Shown: positions 19,101 to 27,606, numbered from the stretch's first letter. The stretch is DNA of 64,000 nucleotides from an uncultured Siphonobacter sp. (GCA_913775095.1 CAJYIW010000020.1:1-64000); one strand, 5' to 3'. A program made the numbers and translations. Notes: generated by a model not told the origin, from the letters alone.

Positions 19101-19232
19101 GACGTACACCGAAGCTCCCGGCAATTGAGAACCCCGGCTGTCTGAAACGACGCCCCGGATGGTTCGCTGCTGAGCCCAGACGCTCAGGCAGACGCTCATT
19201 CCCAGAAAGATGAGCAGTAGTTGTCTTATCAT
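16101..19232 (-). CDS. SusC/RagA-family TonB-dependent transporter
   Basis: 1043 residues from the ATG at 19232, which is followed by a signal peptide ending in VWAQ. An upstream in-frame start would put unlikely residues before it. A carboxypeptidase-like domain (TIRGVVSDSRG to KFSLTI) comes first, then the plug with SusC hallmarks (DMPAAGIDQLLQGKAAGV, VKVRGVTSINSNDPLFVIDGVPF), and a large beta-barrel ending FTLGANFQF. It imports oligosaccharides using TonB energy. A GTACG-TT-CGTAC dyad lies 84-96 bp upstream of its start. The two-component genes just upstream on the same strand probably control it. Confidence 0.96.
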   Translation of the reverse strand: MIRQLLLIFLGMSVCLSVWAQQRTIRGVVSDSRGSQLPGASVYVKGLQLGATTDVNGKFSLTIPADSKTLTVSYVGMQSQDVEIGTKTELAITLLDNDKNFDEVVVIGYGTAKRSDVTSSITTLKASELKDMPAAGIDQLLQGKAAGVTVTSNGGQPGGGVSVKVRGVTSINSNDPLFVIDGVPFVNGNTSASSGYAGLGGSDGQTGNSVMAMLNPNDIESIDVLKDASAQAIYGSQAANGVIMVTTKKGKAGEGKINYDVYYGVSEVARKIDLMDLRDFARYQNEVLPIIGNPVADEFKDPSILGRGTDWQDAMFQRGNIQNHQLSFSGGKERTTYYLSLNYFDNKGILLGSDFKRYSTRLSLDNQLKSWAKVGLSANVSRTVQNVTLADAAESTIWWGAVTSPLIPVKNLDGSWGGGQTIGGVQYNNANLVGNAQFRGNTKTTNTVFGNMYAELQFTKDLSLRNELSYSLGQDNNVAFQKAGNVGGTSFRSRLIDSRSDSYYYSLTNYLSYNKYVGKHGIQLTLGHQAQASYYQSISGSKVDLQANIFDLNTGSSDQTTWGLGGGKGQWAMESYFARANYTYGDRYSVSASFRADGSSNFGPNNRWGSFPGVSVGWTVSNENFAKGSFSNVVNHLKLRAGYGSVGNQNFPGGAPNPAYVGSVQFFSGPVGFGTSNMINGIPNPDLKWESVKTTNIGVDMGFLNGRIDATIDVYRKVTSDMIIFLTGPNLIGVGDQWDDLKAPLGNAGQMTNKGIDIGITSTNIKTKDFNWKTNVVFTQFTNTYDKAASAASALDGKVYYNNYLVTHTTPGRPVGSFWGLVTDGLYRNQSDLDNSLPQFGYKVNQNETWLGDIRFKDINGDNKIDASDMTFIGSPLPKFSWGLTNSFNYKNLDFSVFFQGSQGAKAFNFLRWQLEGLNNAWSNQLRTVTDRYTADNTDGKLPRFTVTNKNNTAMSDRYVEDASFWRIQNITLGYRLPQTLLSRIKMSNLRIYGTIQNLKTFTKYSGYDPEIGALNNSIKLMNVDTGHYPNPRTFTLGANFQF

Positions 19233-19316
19233 TGGAAAAAGTATTAGGAAAACATAATTGGTAAGAAAAGCGTTGGAAAAGCCATAGCAGCACCCGCTCA
19301 CTTCGGGAAGAAACGA

Positions 19317-19328
19317 GTACGTTCGTAC
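19317..19328. promoter_or_regulatory. Short dyad upstream of susC
   Basis: GTACG and CGTAC flank TT to give a perfect 12-bp dyad in the 157-bp gap before the SusC gene. It is a plausible regulator site. Response-regulator binding is a guess from position. Confidence 0.3.
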
Positions 19329-19389
19329 GGCTGGTTTTACCGAAATCAGGGGTCAGAAACAGAAGATAATTTTTGCATAAGGTATTGAT

Positions 19390-21117
19390 TTAGAGGGATT
19401 CCTGTTTAGGTAAAGAAATTAAAACGGAGGTACCTTTGGTGAGTACGCTATTCCAGATGACCTGTCCACCGAGGTAGTCTATACGCGACTGAATATTGGA
19501 GAGTCCGTTTCCGGTATGATTCTCTGGAATAAAGCCTTTGCCATCGTCTTCCACACTGATCAGGATACTGGCCTCGGTCACCATCACCTGAAGCGTAATG
19601 GTGTCGGCCTCGGCGTGTTTGAGTGCGTTATTGAGTAATTCCTGAATCACCCGATACAGCATCACCGAACTTTCATCATTAAGCTCCGGCATTTCGCCGT
19701 AGTATTCAAAAACGACGCTGGTTTCGTTGACCATGTCCAGCTTCTGAATCAGATCTTCCAGGGCCGAAATCAATCCAAACGTCGATAAAGCATAGGGTCG
19801 TAAGTCATTGGATATCAAACGGGTTTCCGTACAGGCTTCATCCAGAAACTGATTCAGCGGTTCCCGGACTTCGGTGGGCAAAGCTTCCTGATGAGCTTCC
19901 ACGAAAAGCTTGATTCGGGAAAGCTGAATGCCCAGCCCATCGTGCAAATCCCGGGCAATGCGGCTTCGTTCGCCTTCCTGTCCTTCAATCATGGCCTTGA
20001 GCGATTTAAGCTCCAGCTCCCGGATCTGCTGACCGGCAATGACAGCCTGCTGACGGGCAATGAGTTTCTGTTGCCGACGCAGGTAAATCAGCGTTCCGAC
20101 ACCAATGACGCTAATCAGTAATCCAATGACCAGCATGGTATTGATGACATTCTGATTCCGGTTTTGTTCTTCAACCAGCCGCTTTTCAACCGACAGGTTT
20201 TTAATCTGACTGTCCAGCTCCTGCAAACGGATGCTTTTGGTTTGCTCAGAATTATAAAATTGCTGGGTGTACTCCAGGGTTTTTAACAGCGACTCGTAGG
20301 CCAGCTGATACTTACCCATGTAACTGTAACATTCCGCCGAATGCCGGGTTATTTCCCGCAACATCGACAGATTACGAATCGAATCCGCAATGTGATAGCT
20401 TTCCTCGTAATAGTCTATGGAAGCCTGATGCCGACTTTTGAACTGCTCGGTGATACCCAAGTAAAACAGGTTCAGGGCAATCAGCCAGCCTATCTTCTCT
20501 TTACGGGCAATGACCAGACTGCGTTCGGCAAAAAAACGGGCTGAATCCGGCTGTTTGGTTCGGGAATAGGTCGTGGCTAATAAATTCTGGGCATAGGCCT
20601 GAGAATAGGGCTGTTTATACTGGGCACTTAATTGTTCGGTTTGCCGGAGTTCGGTGAACAGCGATTTGGGTATGGGTTCTTTATTCTGGAGGATGTTCCC
20701 GAGGTACAGCCGGCACTCAATGACTTTTGGAATATTCTGGGTACGCCTGAAGTACGCTAAAGCCTGATTCAGGTACTTCTCGGCATGATTCTGCATGAAA
20801 AAATCGTGCGTATAATAATCACCGATGAGCATGTGTATATTATAGTACCCGACGGAATCACCCCTGAGGTGGTAATACTTCATGCTGTTCAAGTACGACT
20901 CAATGGTGTACTTGTTATAACCGTAATGCTGGTGGTAATAGAGTCCGAGCCGTTCACTGGCTTTGGCTGCTTCGCCGTACTTCTCGGATTTGACGAATCG
21001 GTTTATTTTTTCCTGCAGGGTATCCAGACCCGGCAAATCCGTTTGGGACCAGCCCTGCGACATGCCCAAAAACAGATAACTAAGGCAACCGATTAACAAA
21101 CGTACATTTCTGAGCAT
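19390..21117 (-). CDS. TPR-containing sensor histidine kinase (NarX/LiaS-like)
   Basis: 575 residues from the ATG at 21117; a TTG three codons upstream is less likely. After a signal peptide come tetratricopeptide-like helical repeats (about 35-290) that would lie in the periplasm, one membrane helix (about 327-347), a HisKA_3 dimerisation box with His392 in RDLHDGLGIQ, and an ATPase domain with N-box ELLNNALKHAEA and GNGLSNIQSR. Such kinases pair with NarL-type regulators; the regulator gene ends 47 bp upstream of this start. Position next to susC suggests it senses a breakdown product of the polysaccharide. Confidence 0.93.
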   Translation of the reverse strand: MLRNVRLLIGCLSYLFLGMSQGWSQTDLPGLDTLQEKINRFVKSEKYGEAAKASERLGLYYHQHYGYNKYTIESYLNSMKYYHLRGDSVGYYNIHMLIGDYYTHDFFMQNHAEKYLNQALAYFRRTQNIPKVIECRLYLGNILQNKEPIPKSLFTELRQTEQLSAQYKQPYSQAYAQNLLATTYSRTKQPDSARFFAERSLVIARKEKIGWLIALNLFYLGITEQFKSRHQASIDYYEESYHIADSIRNLSMLREITRHSAECYSYMGKYQLAYESLLKTLEYTQQFYNSEQTKSIRLQELDSQIKNLSVEKRLVEEQNRNQNVINTMLVIGLLISVIGVGTLIYLRRQQKLIARQQAVIAGQQIRELELKSLKAMIEGQEGERSRIARDLHDGLGIQLSRIKLFVEAHQEALPTEVREPLNQFLDEACTETRLISNDLRPYALSTFGLISALEDLIQKLDMVNETSVVFEYYGEMPELNDESSVMLYRVIQELLNNALKHAEADTITLQVMVTEASILISVEDDGKGFIPENHTGNGLSNIQSRIDYLGGQVIWNSVLTKGTSVLISLPKQESL

Positions 21118-21164
21118 TCCAGCCAATCAATCGTATAGAGGTTAGGGTACCATTCCATCAAAGG

Positions 21165-21821
21165 TTAATCAATGTACTGCATTTCCATCGCCATTTTGAT
21201 GAGTACCGCCGTATTGGGTACATCAAACTTGAGTAACAAACTACTCCGGTGAAACTCAATGGCCTTGATACTCACAAAAAGCTGGCTGGCCATTTGCTGC
21301 GTAGTGAGCCCCTGAGCAATGAGTGCTAATACTTCCGACTCCCGGGGGGTCAGGTTCAGGCGACTGCCGTTCGCTTTTTTCGACCGGGATCCTCGCGTAA
21401 GCAGAATCTGGGTGATTACTTCATTAAAGTAATGTTTGCCCTCGTGAACTTTACCAATGGCCTCGAGCAATTCCAGTTTCGTGGTGTTTTTCAGTAGATA
21501 CCCCTGTGCTCCTTTCTTGACTACCCGCTTGATTAAGCTGGCATCGTCGTGCATGGTCAGGGCAATGATTTTACAATCTGGATACTGACGGGCGATCATT
21601 TCACAAAGACCCAGTCCATCCTCGATGTGAGGAAACGAAATATCCAGTAAGATCACATCAATAGGGTGCGTACCCAGACTTTTCAGAACTGAAGCACAGG
21701 AGTAGCACCGATCTACCACCTCAATGTGGGCCGCCCCGGATAACAGGGAATCAATTCCTTCTACGAAAACATTATGATCATCGGCAATCAGCACCCGTAT
21801 CATGTTATTACTTTGGTTCAT
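21165..21821 (-). CDS. NarL/LuxR-family response regulator
   Basis: 218 residues: a receiver domain with phospho-acceptor Asp60 (VILLDISFP) and switch Lys in GAQGYLLKNTT, then a LuxR-type helix-turn-helix (LTPRESEVLALIAQGLTTQQMA, about 152-205). The usual start is ATG 21821; a second ATG six codons later is possible. It is the first gene of the regulator-kinase pair next to the SusCD locus and most likely its activator. Two inverted repeats lie in its upstream gap, a possible autoregulatory site. Confidence 0.95.
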   Translation of the reverse strand: MNQSNNMIRVLIADDHNVFVEGIDSLLSGAAHIEVVDRCYSCASVLKSLGTHPIDVILLDISFPHIEDGLGLCEMIARQYPDCKIIALTMHDDASLIKRVVKKGAQGYLLKNTTKLELLEAIGKVHEGKHYFNEVITQILLTRGSRSKKANGSRLNLTPRESEVLALIAQGLTTQQMASQLFVSIKAIEFHRSSLLLKFDVPNTAVLIKMAMEMQYID

Positions 21822-21854
21822 ATACTCAACTGGATGCCAACGCCTGTGTCCCCG

Positions 21855-21879
21855 ATTCTATTAAATCTATTAATAGAAT
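21855..21879. promoter_or_regulatory. 10-bp-arm inverted repeat upstream of the NarL-type regulator
   Basis: ATTCTATTAA (21855-21864) and TTAATAGAAT (21870-21879) are perfect complements around 5 bases, 33 bp upstream of the regulator start. It is AT-rich with no T-tract pattern, so it suits an operator better than a terminator. Confidence 0.45.
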
Positions 21880-21920
21880 ATTGTTCATCAAAAATAGGAT
21901 TAATTAAATATATAATCACT

Positions 21921-21960
21921 AGGGGAAACCCTCAAGCCGGAAAAATCTAGGGTTTTCCCT
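21921..21960. repeat. 12-bp-arm hairpin in the gap before 22082
   Basis: AGGGGAAACCCT (21921-21932) pairs with AGGGTTTTCCCT (21949-21960) with one mismatch around a 16-nt loop. It lies between two divergent genes. Its role is unknown. Confidence 0.45.
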
Positions 21961-22081
21961 AATACCCGTTTCCAGGTACTCGTCCGCTGATTTTTCTTCA
22001 AAAGTGCCTATTCTTTTGGAGAACAAAGACAATCATTTGCAGGATATGGGCTAATTTGTTGAGGTCTTAATCAGCCTTGCC

Positions 22082-22624
22082 ATGAAAGGTATCTTCTGCT
22101 TATTCATCATTGGACTCAGTTACAGCTCCGGGGCTCAGGTAACTCCGGTCCTTCCGGACTCAATTCCAGTGAACCGCCTTCCTCTTTATACAGCAAACGG
22201 TATCGTGGTATCCATGCATGAAATAAATGCTGACTTCGTTTCATCCCTGCACGTGGAACATCCCACAAAAGCGGATCACGAGCGAACCTGTCTGACCCGA
22301 AACGGAAAAATCGTACTGACAACCGATCAGCGATTTGATGTAATCACGCCGAAGGAATACGGCAATCGAAAAAAATTTCCTGCATCAGTTAACGCTCGGG
22401 TCTATTGGCTTAACGGGTGTCTGGTATCCGAAGATCTTCCGATTTCGAAAGCCGCCATCCGTAAAAGTGAGGTGTTACTTTCCTCCGATGACTCCCGTAT
22501 TCCGGCGGGGGCTGCCTGCCTGAGTTTATGGACCTTAACTGACGAAGAAAGAGGAATCCGGAAGAAAGGAATCTGGATCAGGGGATTGGAGAAGGAAGAG
22601 TCCTTAGGCCTTCAAAACAGGTAA
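22082..22624 (+). CDS. Secreted protein of unknown function
   Basis: 180 residues with a signal peptide (cleavage after SSGAQ, about 19). The mature part is rich in charged residues and has two Cys (DHERTCLTRN and GAACLSLW) plus one in WLNGCLV. I recognise no family. The gene is divergent from the NarL-type regulator and shares a strong bidirectional terminator with the sugar dehydrogenase gene downstream. It could be a periplasmic protein with a TonB-C-like fold, but I cannot support that from motifs. Confidence 0.65.
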   Translation: MKGIFCLFIIGLSYSSGAQVTPVLPDSIPVNRLPLYTANGIVVSMHEINADFVSSLHVEHPTKADHERTCLTRNGKIVLTTDQRFDVITPKEYGNRKKFPASVNARVYWLNGCLVSEDLPISKAAIRKSEVLLSSDDSRIPAGAACLSLWTLTDEERGIRKKGIWIRGLEKEESLGLQNR

Positions 22625-22632
22625 ACTTTCGG

Positions 22633-22689
22633 TTAATCAAAGAGGTCAGGCTCTGAATCATTTGACCAGAACCTGACCTCTTTGATTAA
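22633..22689. terminator. Bidirectional hairpin terminator
   Basis: Perfect 18-bp arms (22633-22650 and 22672-22689; core AGAGGTCAGG/CCTGACCTCT) enclose a 21-nt loop between two convergent genes, with A/T-rich ends on both sides. Confidence 0.85.
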
Positions 22690-22699
22690 AATCAATCCC

Positions 22700-23923
22700 T
22701 TAATTCCGATCCATCCGATACAGTCGGCCCTGATCGGTGATGGCGTAGAGAGCTCCGTCGGTTCCCTGGGTGATGTCTCGGAAACGCTGACCTTCATTCG
22801 CCAGTAACCGCTCTTCACCCACGACTCGATTGTTTTCAATAACCAGCCGGACGATGTGCTGAGCACTCAGGGAACTCACGAAAAGGTTATTCTGCCATTC
22901 GGCCACGCGGTTACCCGTGTAAAACGTCATCCCGCTGGGTGAAACCACCGGATCCCAGTAATAGACGGGTTGCTCCATTCCCTGCTGTTGCTGGATACCG
23001 GCCCCAATGGTAGCTCCGCTGTATTCAATTCCGTAGGTAATGATGGGCCAGCCGTAGTTGGCACCGGGCTGAATCCGGTTGATTTCATCGCCGCCCCGTG
23101 GACCGTGTTCCCCCTGCCATAGTTCATTTGTGACGGGGTGCCAGGCCAGTCCCTGCGGATTTCGGTGACCGTAGGAATAAATCTCGGGACGATTACCGGA
23201 TTGCCCCACCGAAGGATTTCCCGGAGCGGCCTGTCCTTCTTTCGTAATCCGGACAATTTTACCCAGACCCGAACTCAGAGACTGAGCCTGGGGACGCGTA
23301 GCCATATCCGAACGCTCGCCCGTGCTCACCACCAGATGACCCGACTGGTCAAATAAAATTCGTCCTCCATAGTGAAGATTTCCGGCGTAAGCGGGCAGAG
23401 CCCGGTAAATCACTACAGCGTTTTCTATTTTAGTTTCGTCCGTTGACAGGCGGCCTTTGGCTACTGACGTGACATTACCCCCCGTGACGGCTTCCGAAAA
23501 CACCCAGTAGACCATGCGGTTGCTTGCAAAATCAGGATCCAGTCGTACGCCCAGTAAGCCCCCCTGTCCGGCGGGATTCACCGCCGGAATGCCGGTGATG
23601 GGTTGACTTACCTGACCGGCAGGAGTCACGATCCGCATGGTTCCGGCTTTCTGGGTGATGAGCAAACGGCCGTCAAGCATAGCCGTGATTCCCCAGGGTG
23701 CCTGTAGCGATTGCGTCAGTACCCGGCCCTCGTAAGCGGTCGAGGTTCTGACTCCCGCAACCCGGGTCTGGCCTTCAAAAGCGGGTTTATAGGAAGTATT
23801 GGGTTGTTCGGTCTCTACCGGAGTGCCTTCTCCCGAAGGTTCGGTTTCGTCGGGCTCATTGGTTCGGCAGGAAGACAGAGCGAGTACTGCCGCGAGCATT
23901 AGTAAAGAATAGTGACGTTTCAT
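22700..23923 (-). CDS. PQQ-dependent soluble sugar dehydrogenase (YliI/GSDH type), lipoprotein
   Basis: 407 residues with a lipoprotein signal (LALSSCRTN) and an acidic linker, then a six-bladed propeller of the GSDH family: QAPWGITAMLDGRLLI, GLLGVRLDPDFASN, STGERSDMATRPQAQ, YGHRNPQGLAWHP, EHGPRGGDEIN and GANYGWP. Family members oxidise aldose sugars with the cofactor PQQ and calcium. It would work in the periplasm or on the cell surface. No PQQ-synthesis gene is in the window. A promoter is expected between 23924 and 24116. Confidence 0.92.
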   Translation of the reverse strand: MKRHYSLLMLAAVLALSSCRTNEPDETEPSGEGTPVETEQPNTSYKPAFEGQTRVAGVRTSTAYEGRVLTQSLQAPWGITAMLDGRLLITQKAGTMRIVTPAGQVSQPITGIPAVNPAGQGGLLGVRLDPDFASNRMVYWVFSEAVTGGNVTSVAKGRLSTDETKIENAVVIYRALPAYAGNLHYGGRILFDQSGHLVVSTGERSDMATRPQAQSLSSGLGKIVRITKEGQAAPGNPSVGQSGNRPEIYSYGHRNPQGLAWHPVTNELWQGEHGPRGGDEINRIQPGANYGWPIITYGIEYSGATIGAGIQQQQGMEQPVYYWDPVVSPSGMTFYTGNRVAEWQNNLFVSSLSAQHIVRLVIENNRVVGEERLLANEGQRFRDITQGTDGALYAITDQGRLYRMDRN

Positions 23924-24116
23924 AAATGATCATTTATAGTGGATTTAAATCAGGTAACTAAAGAATTGTACCTGCTTATGCTGGCTCCAGTATTGATCAG
24001 TATCTCCGGCTTCTTAGCATAGATCTGGATTTCCTTCCGGTGAACGCCTTCCCGGTAAACGGTTAGGAAAGAGTAGCCCGTCAACCCCTGCGATACAAAT
24101 TTTCCTCACTAAAACA

Positions 24117-24151
24117 GCGAAAGCCCGTAACTCCTGGTTACGGGCTTTCGC
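24117..24151 (-). terminator. Terminator after the SDR epimerase gene
   Basis: Perfect 15-bp arms GCGAAAGCCCGTAAC and GTTACGGGCTTTCGC around a 5-nt loop, 46 bp beyond the stop of the SDR gene. Confidence 0.8.
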
Positions 24152-24197
24152 GAAGGATTGGAGAAGTACTTTTTTGATAAGTCTGGAGAATCCTTTA

Positions 24198-25085
24198 CTA
24201 CCTGTTGGTAAAATAATGACCCAGTTGCAGGTCTTCCAGCAGACTTGTCTGAGTAGGTTTCCATCCCAGTTCCTGCTGGGTTAACGTAGCCGAGGCTGGA
24301 TTATCGAAGGTAATGAACCGGCCCATCCATTCGAAATGACTTTCCGCTTCGTCCGCCGGAATCGAAGTAACCGGCAGGTTTAACTGGGAGCCAATGACTT
24401 CCGCAATCGCCCGCAGAGGAATTCCCTGATCACCAATGGCATTATAGCGTTTGCCCCGGGCTGCCTTTTCCAGAGCCAGTCTGAACAGCAAAGCGGCATC
24501 CCGTCGGTGCACCGCAGGCCAGCGGTTTTGGCCCTCAGCTACGTAGGCCGATACTCCTTTCTCCCGGGCTTTGTTAATGATAAACGGAATAAAGCCCTGA
24601 TCGCCCGCATCATGCACGGAAGGAGGAAGCCGAATAACGGAGGCGTATACGCCTGCCTCGGCCCATGTCATAGCGGCTGCCTCAGAGGCCCGGGGAAAGC
24701 CCGGAGCAGGATCGTTTTCCGTACCCAGGTTTCCATCCGTTCGCAGACCCAAAATGCCAGCGGTTACGATGAATGGGCGATCTGATCCGGCCAGGACCGA
24801 GCCCATGGCTTCAATGGCTCGTTTGTCCGTTTCGGCGGCAGCCAGGTAGTTGGAAAAGTCGTGGATAAACGCCGTATGAATAACGCCTTCCGCTTCGGCT
24901 ACTCCCTTTTTGAGAAGGTCCAGGTCTTCCAGCGTTCCTTTGAACGCCCTCGCTCCGCTCGCTTCCAGTTTGCGGGCTGATTCTTCTGAACGAACCAGTC
25001 CGACTACCTCATGACCAGCCCCTAGCAACTCCTCAACAATCGCAGAACCGATAAAACCCGTGGCTCCAGTTACAAAAACTCTCAT
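24198..25085 (-). CDS. Extended SDR-family NAD(P)-dependent epimerase/reductase
   Basis: 295 residues with an N-terminal Rossmann motif TGATGFIGSA (7-16) and a following basic stretch VRSEESARKL that suggests NADP preference. The usual YxxxK is not obvious, and the middle shows VTAGILGL where extended SDRs carry the catalytic Ser/Tyr region. It is therefore an atypical SDR close to NAD-dependent epimerase/dehydratase and NmrA-like reductases. It is divergent from a Crp-type regulator gene with a dyad in the gap, so that regulator probably controls it. Confidence 0.88.
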   Translation of the reverse strand: MRVFVTGATGFIGSAIVEELLGAGHEVVGLVRSEESARKLEASGARAFKGTLEDLDLLKKGVAEAEGVIHTAFIHDFSNYLAAAETDKRAIEAMGSVLAGSDRPFIVTAGILGLRTDGNLGTENDPAPGFPRASEAAAMTWAEAGVYASVIRLPPSVHDAGDQGFIPFIINKAREKGVSAYVAEGQNRWPAVHRRDAALLFRLALEKAARGKRYNAIGDQGIPLRAIAEVIGSQLNLPVTSIPADEAESHFEWMGRFITFDNPASATLTQQELGWKPTQTSLLEDLQLGHYFTNR

Positions 25086-25135
25086 AATTGATTTAGTTCG
25101 TAGTTAATATGGAGATGTGTTGTGTTACTTCACAA

Positions 25136-25172
25136 AAATGTCCGATTGAGGTACGCAGAATCGAGGACATTT
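25136..25172. promoter_or_regulatory. Operator-like inverted repeat between SDR and Crp-type genes
   Basis: AAATGTCC (25136-25143) and GGACATTT (25165-25172) face each other across 21 bp in the 160-bp divergent gap. Half-site length and position suit a dimeric regulator. Confidence 0.45.
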
Positions 25173-25245
25173 GACACAAATTCGAGGCCTGAAAACCCTA
25201 CCTGCCGGTGCGGCCCGATCACTCCTTCTCAACGAATGATAGTCC

Positions 25246-25824
25246 ATGGAAACTTTTGAAGATTATTTACGATCGTTTACCCAGCTTACCGAGCTGGAAA
25301 TCAAACAAATTCAGGGCTGTTCTCTCCCCGTATCCTTACGCAGGCGGCAGCTGCTGTTGCGGGAGGGCGACGTATGCCGCCATAAAATCTTCGTTGCCAG
25401 GGGACTTCTGAGAACCTTTCGGGTCAGGCCCGATGGCCTGGAATCCACCATGCGGTTTTCGGCCGAAAAGGGCTGGGCCATTGATCCGGAAAGCTACGTG
25501 GATCAGACCCCCTCCCATTATCGCATTGAAGCCCTGGAAAGCACGAAGGTATTGCTCTGGACCCGCGAGTGCATGGAAGAGTTGTTTGAGACCATCCCCA
25601 GCTTCCGTCTCATTTCGGAACGTCTCCGGGAAAAAAGTTTAAACTACAGCCAGCAACGCATTTTTATTAATATCAGTCATACCGCTGAAGAAAAATACGA
25701 AGATTTCATTCAAAATCACCCCGACCTTTTCCGACGAATTCCCCTTCACCTGGTAGCCTCTTACCTCGGCGTTTCGAGAGAAACGTTAAGCCGAATCCGG
25801 CATAAACGCCACGGCGGCCATTGA
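25246..25824 (+). CDS. Crp/Fnr-family transcriptional regulator
   Basis: 192 residues: a cyclic-nucleotide-binding-like beta-roll (about 20-115) with RRQLLLREGDVCRHKIFVARGLLR, a dimer helix, and a C-terminal winged helix with IPLHLVASYLGVSRETLSRIR (about 164-186). There is no Cys cluster for an iron-sulfur centre. This subgroup is common in Bacteroidota beside oxidoreductase genes, and its ligand is usually unknown. It is divergent from the SDR gene and 33 bp ahead of a secreted-protein gene. Confidence 0.93.
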   Translation: METFEDYLRSFTQLTELEIKQIQGCSLPVSLRRRQLLLREGDVCRHKIFVARGLLRTFRVRPDGLESTMRFSAEKGWAIDPESYVDQTPSHYRIEALESTKVLLWTRECMEELFETIPSFRLISERLREKSLNYSQQRIFINISHTAEEKYEDFIQNHPDLFRRIPLHLVASYLGVSRETLSRIRHKRHGGH

Positions 25825-25857
25825 TCTGATAAAACCCCACTTTCTAAACCTAACCTG

Positions 25858-26388
25858 ATGTACCGTTCTCCCACCTGCCTTTGTGTTATTTTATTTCTAT
25901 TCTCCATTCAGTCTTTTGCCCAGCAGCAATCCGGCTACTGGGCTTCCGTAGGAGCCGGTTCAGGCACACTTCCCAATGTTACGGTGGCTCTGGCCTACGA
26001 AGCTCCGAAAAAGCCGCACCTGATCATGACCCGTCTGGCCCTTAACTTCGAACTGATGACGGATAACTGGCCCCGTGAACAAATAAATGATCTGGGCGTA
26101 CTGTATGGCTACTCCTTTTTAGAAAAATTTCGGGTCGGTGCCGGTTTAAGTGGCGTATGGGGCGTAAAACGGGGAACATTACGAAGTGTCGATCCCGACC
26201 CCCTTACCTACGCCAACCGCATGCACGACTCCAGGTCTTTTGCGGGCGTGGGCATTCCCGCCGAAATTCGATACCTCATGGGTAAACAGAATGCCCGGCT
26301 GGGATTAACGGCATACGCCAACCTGAACCCGCATTATTCTTATGCCGGTTTGAACATTTGCCTGTACCTGGGAGAATTCAAAAATTAG
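25858..26388 (+). CDS. Secreted or outer-membrane protein of unknown function
   Basis: 176 residues with a signal peptide (cleavage after QSFAQ, about 21). The mature region alternates hydrophobic and polar residues, is Gly/Tyr-rich and ends YAGLNICLYLGEFKN, suggesting a small beta-barrel. No named family is recognised. It follows the Crp-type regulator closely on the same strand and may share its transcript. Confidence 0.65.
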   Translation: MYRSPTCLCVILFLFSIQSFAQQQSGYWASVGAGSGTLPNVTVALAYEAPKKPHLIMTRLALNFELMTDNWPREQINDLGVLYGYSFLEKFRVGAGLSGVWGVKRGTLRSVDPDPLTYANRMHDSRSFAGVGIPAEIRYLMGKQNARLGLTAYANLNPHYSYAGLNICLYLGEFKN

Positions 26389-26451
26389 GAAAACGGACGG
26401 CAACCCTTTCCTGAACTGTGGTGTCCGGTAGTTATACCTTTCGAACAACCT

Positions 26452-26895
26452 ATGAAATCACTCTTCTGCTTGGCTTCTTTTCTTGGTTTCAGTACGCTCC
26501 TGTCCTGCACTTCATCCCAAATGGTGGATGGGAACGCGGGAAACAGCACCTATTATATTGACAACCAGACGGGGAAAGATTTAAGCATGACTTTCCCAAT
26601 TCAGGTATATAGAGCAGGCGGAGAAGTCAAGGAAATTGACAGCACCATTGCTCTGTATCGGAATACCCGGCTGCGATTTTATGAAGATCTGGGCTATTGG
26701 GGTGCCAATCCACATCCGGAAATGGCTCTTAAATTCATCCGGTTTTATACCCAGGAGAATAACGGGCGTAAACTGGTGTACACCATGGAACCCGTAAAGA
26801 CGGCTTACTGGACCAAAAATATCATCAGCCGGGATAAAGACGGCATCGGAACCACGGATTATATCTTTGTACTGACGCCTGATCATTTAAAATAG
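26452..26895 (+). CDS. Lipoprotein of unknown function
   Basis: 147 residues with a lipobox (FSTLLSCTSS, Cys19). The mature part is probably a beta-rich domain: alternating strands such as STYYIDNQTGKDLSMTFPIQVY and a Tyr/Asp-rich end. I recognise no family. It is 63 bp after the preceding secreted-protein gene and may belong to the same unit. Confidence 0.65.
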   Translation: MKSLFCLASFLGFSTLLSCTSSQMVDGNAGNSTYYIDNQTGKDLSMTFPIQVYRAGGEVKEIDSTIALYRNTRLRFYEDLGYWGANPHPEMALKFIRFYTQENNGRKLVYTMEPVKTAYWTKNIISRDKDGIGTTDYIFVLTPDHLK

Positions 26896-27049
26896 AGCTA
26901 TTCATCCCTGCCAAAGACGACTTTTTTCGACGATTCGGAAAAAGCCGTTTTATTTTCAGACCTTCCCGGCAGGTATGACATAAGGCTGTCACCAGCGGCC
27001 CCGACCTTTGTTAAGTCATCAGAAAGATGGTCTATCTTAACAACTTAAC

Positions 27050-27442
27050 ATGGAAAAGCGAACGATTGATCCCTGGGCATGGGGTAAGTACACGAATTCA
27101 GTTCAGGCCGTAGAAATCACACAACCCGCGGGTACGCTTTACTGCTCGGGGCAGGTCGCCATTGATGAAAATGGACAAGCCCTGAACGGCGATATGCGAA
27201 TGCAGCTGATCCAGACTTTTAAAAATCTGGAACAACTGATTACCGAATCGGGCTACGAATGCCGGGGAATCGTCCGTCTGAATGTGTTCACCACTTCTAC
27301 CAACGAATTTTTCAGCACCTGCCTGGATCTGTATCAGGACTGGATCACCCGGCACGGCGTGCAGCAGGCCACTACGTTGATCGAAGTAAAAGGGCTCTTT
27401 CAGGGCTTAGGGGTAGAACTGGAGGCGACGGTAGTCAGGTAA
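27050..27442 (+). CDS. RidA/YjgF-family protein
   Basis: 130 residues, the usual RidA length, with GTLYCSGQVAIDENG near the N terminus, the middle block TFKNLEQLITESGYECRGIVRLNVF, and GVQQATTLIEVKGL followed by ELEATVV at the end. Family members hydrolyse reactive enamine/imine intermediates. The canonical Arg of RidA lies in the xxxRxxV region that here reads QQATTLIEV, so the residue may be missing and the protein could be a RidA-like subgroup with another role. It is a single gene with its own terminator. Confidence 0.88.
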   Translation: MEKRTIDPWAWGKYTNSVQAVEITQPAGTLYCSGQVAIDENGQALNGDMRMQLIQTFKNLEQLITESGYECRGIVRLNVFTTSTNEFFSTCLDLYQDWITRHGVQQATTLIEVKGLFQGLGVELEATVVR

Positions 27443-27462
27443 CCACAAATAAATTCATCCGC

Positions 27463-27493
27463 AAAAGGGTTCGATTCGGCATCGAACCCTTTT
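27463..27493 (+). terminator. Terminator after the RidA-like gene
   Basis: Arms AAAAGGGTTCGAT and ATCGAACCCTTTT around a 5-nt loop, ending in a run of T. Confidence 0.85.
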
Positions 27494-27606
27494 TTAGTTA
27501 GCACCCAACGAACCCTCCGCCTTGGCACACGGCCGGGAAGAAGCGTAAAACCTGCTTCGTTTTTGTTTTCTTTAAATCGAAGTTTGTTCCATATCCTCTA
27601 TTCATT

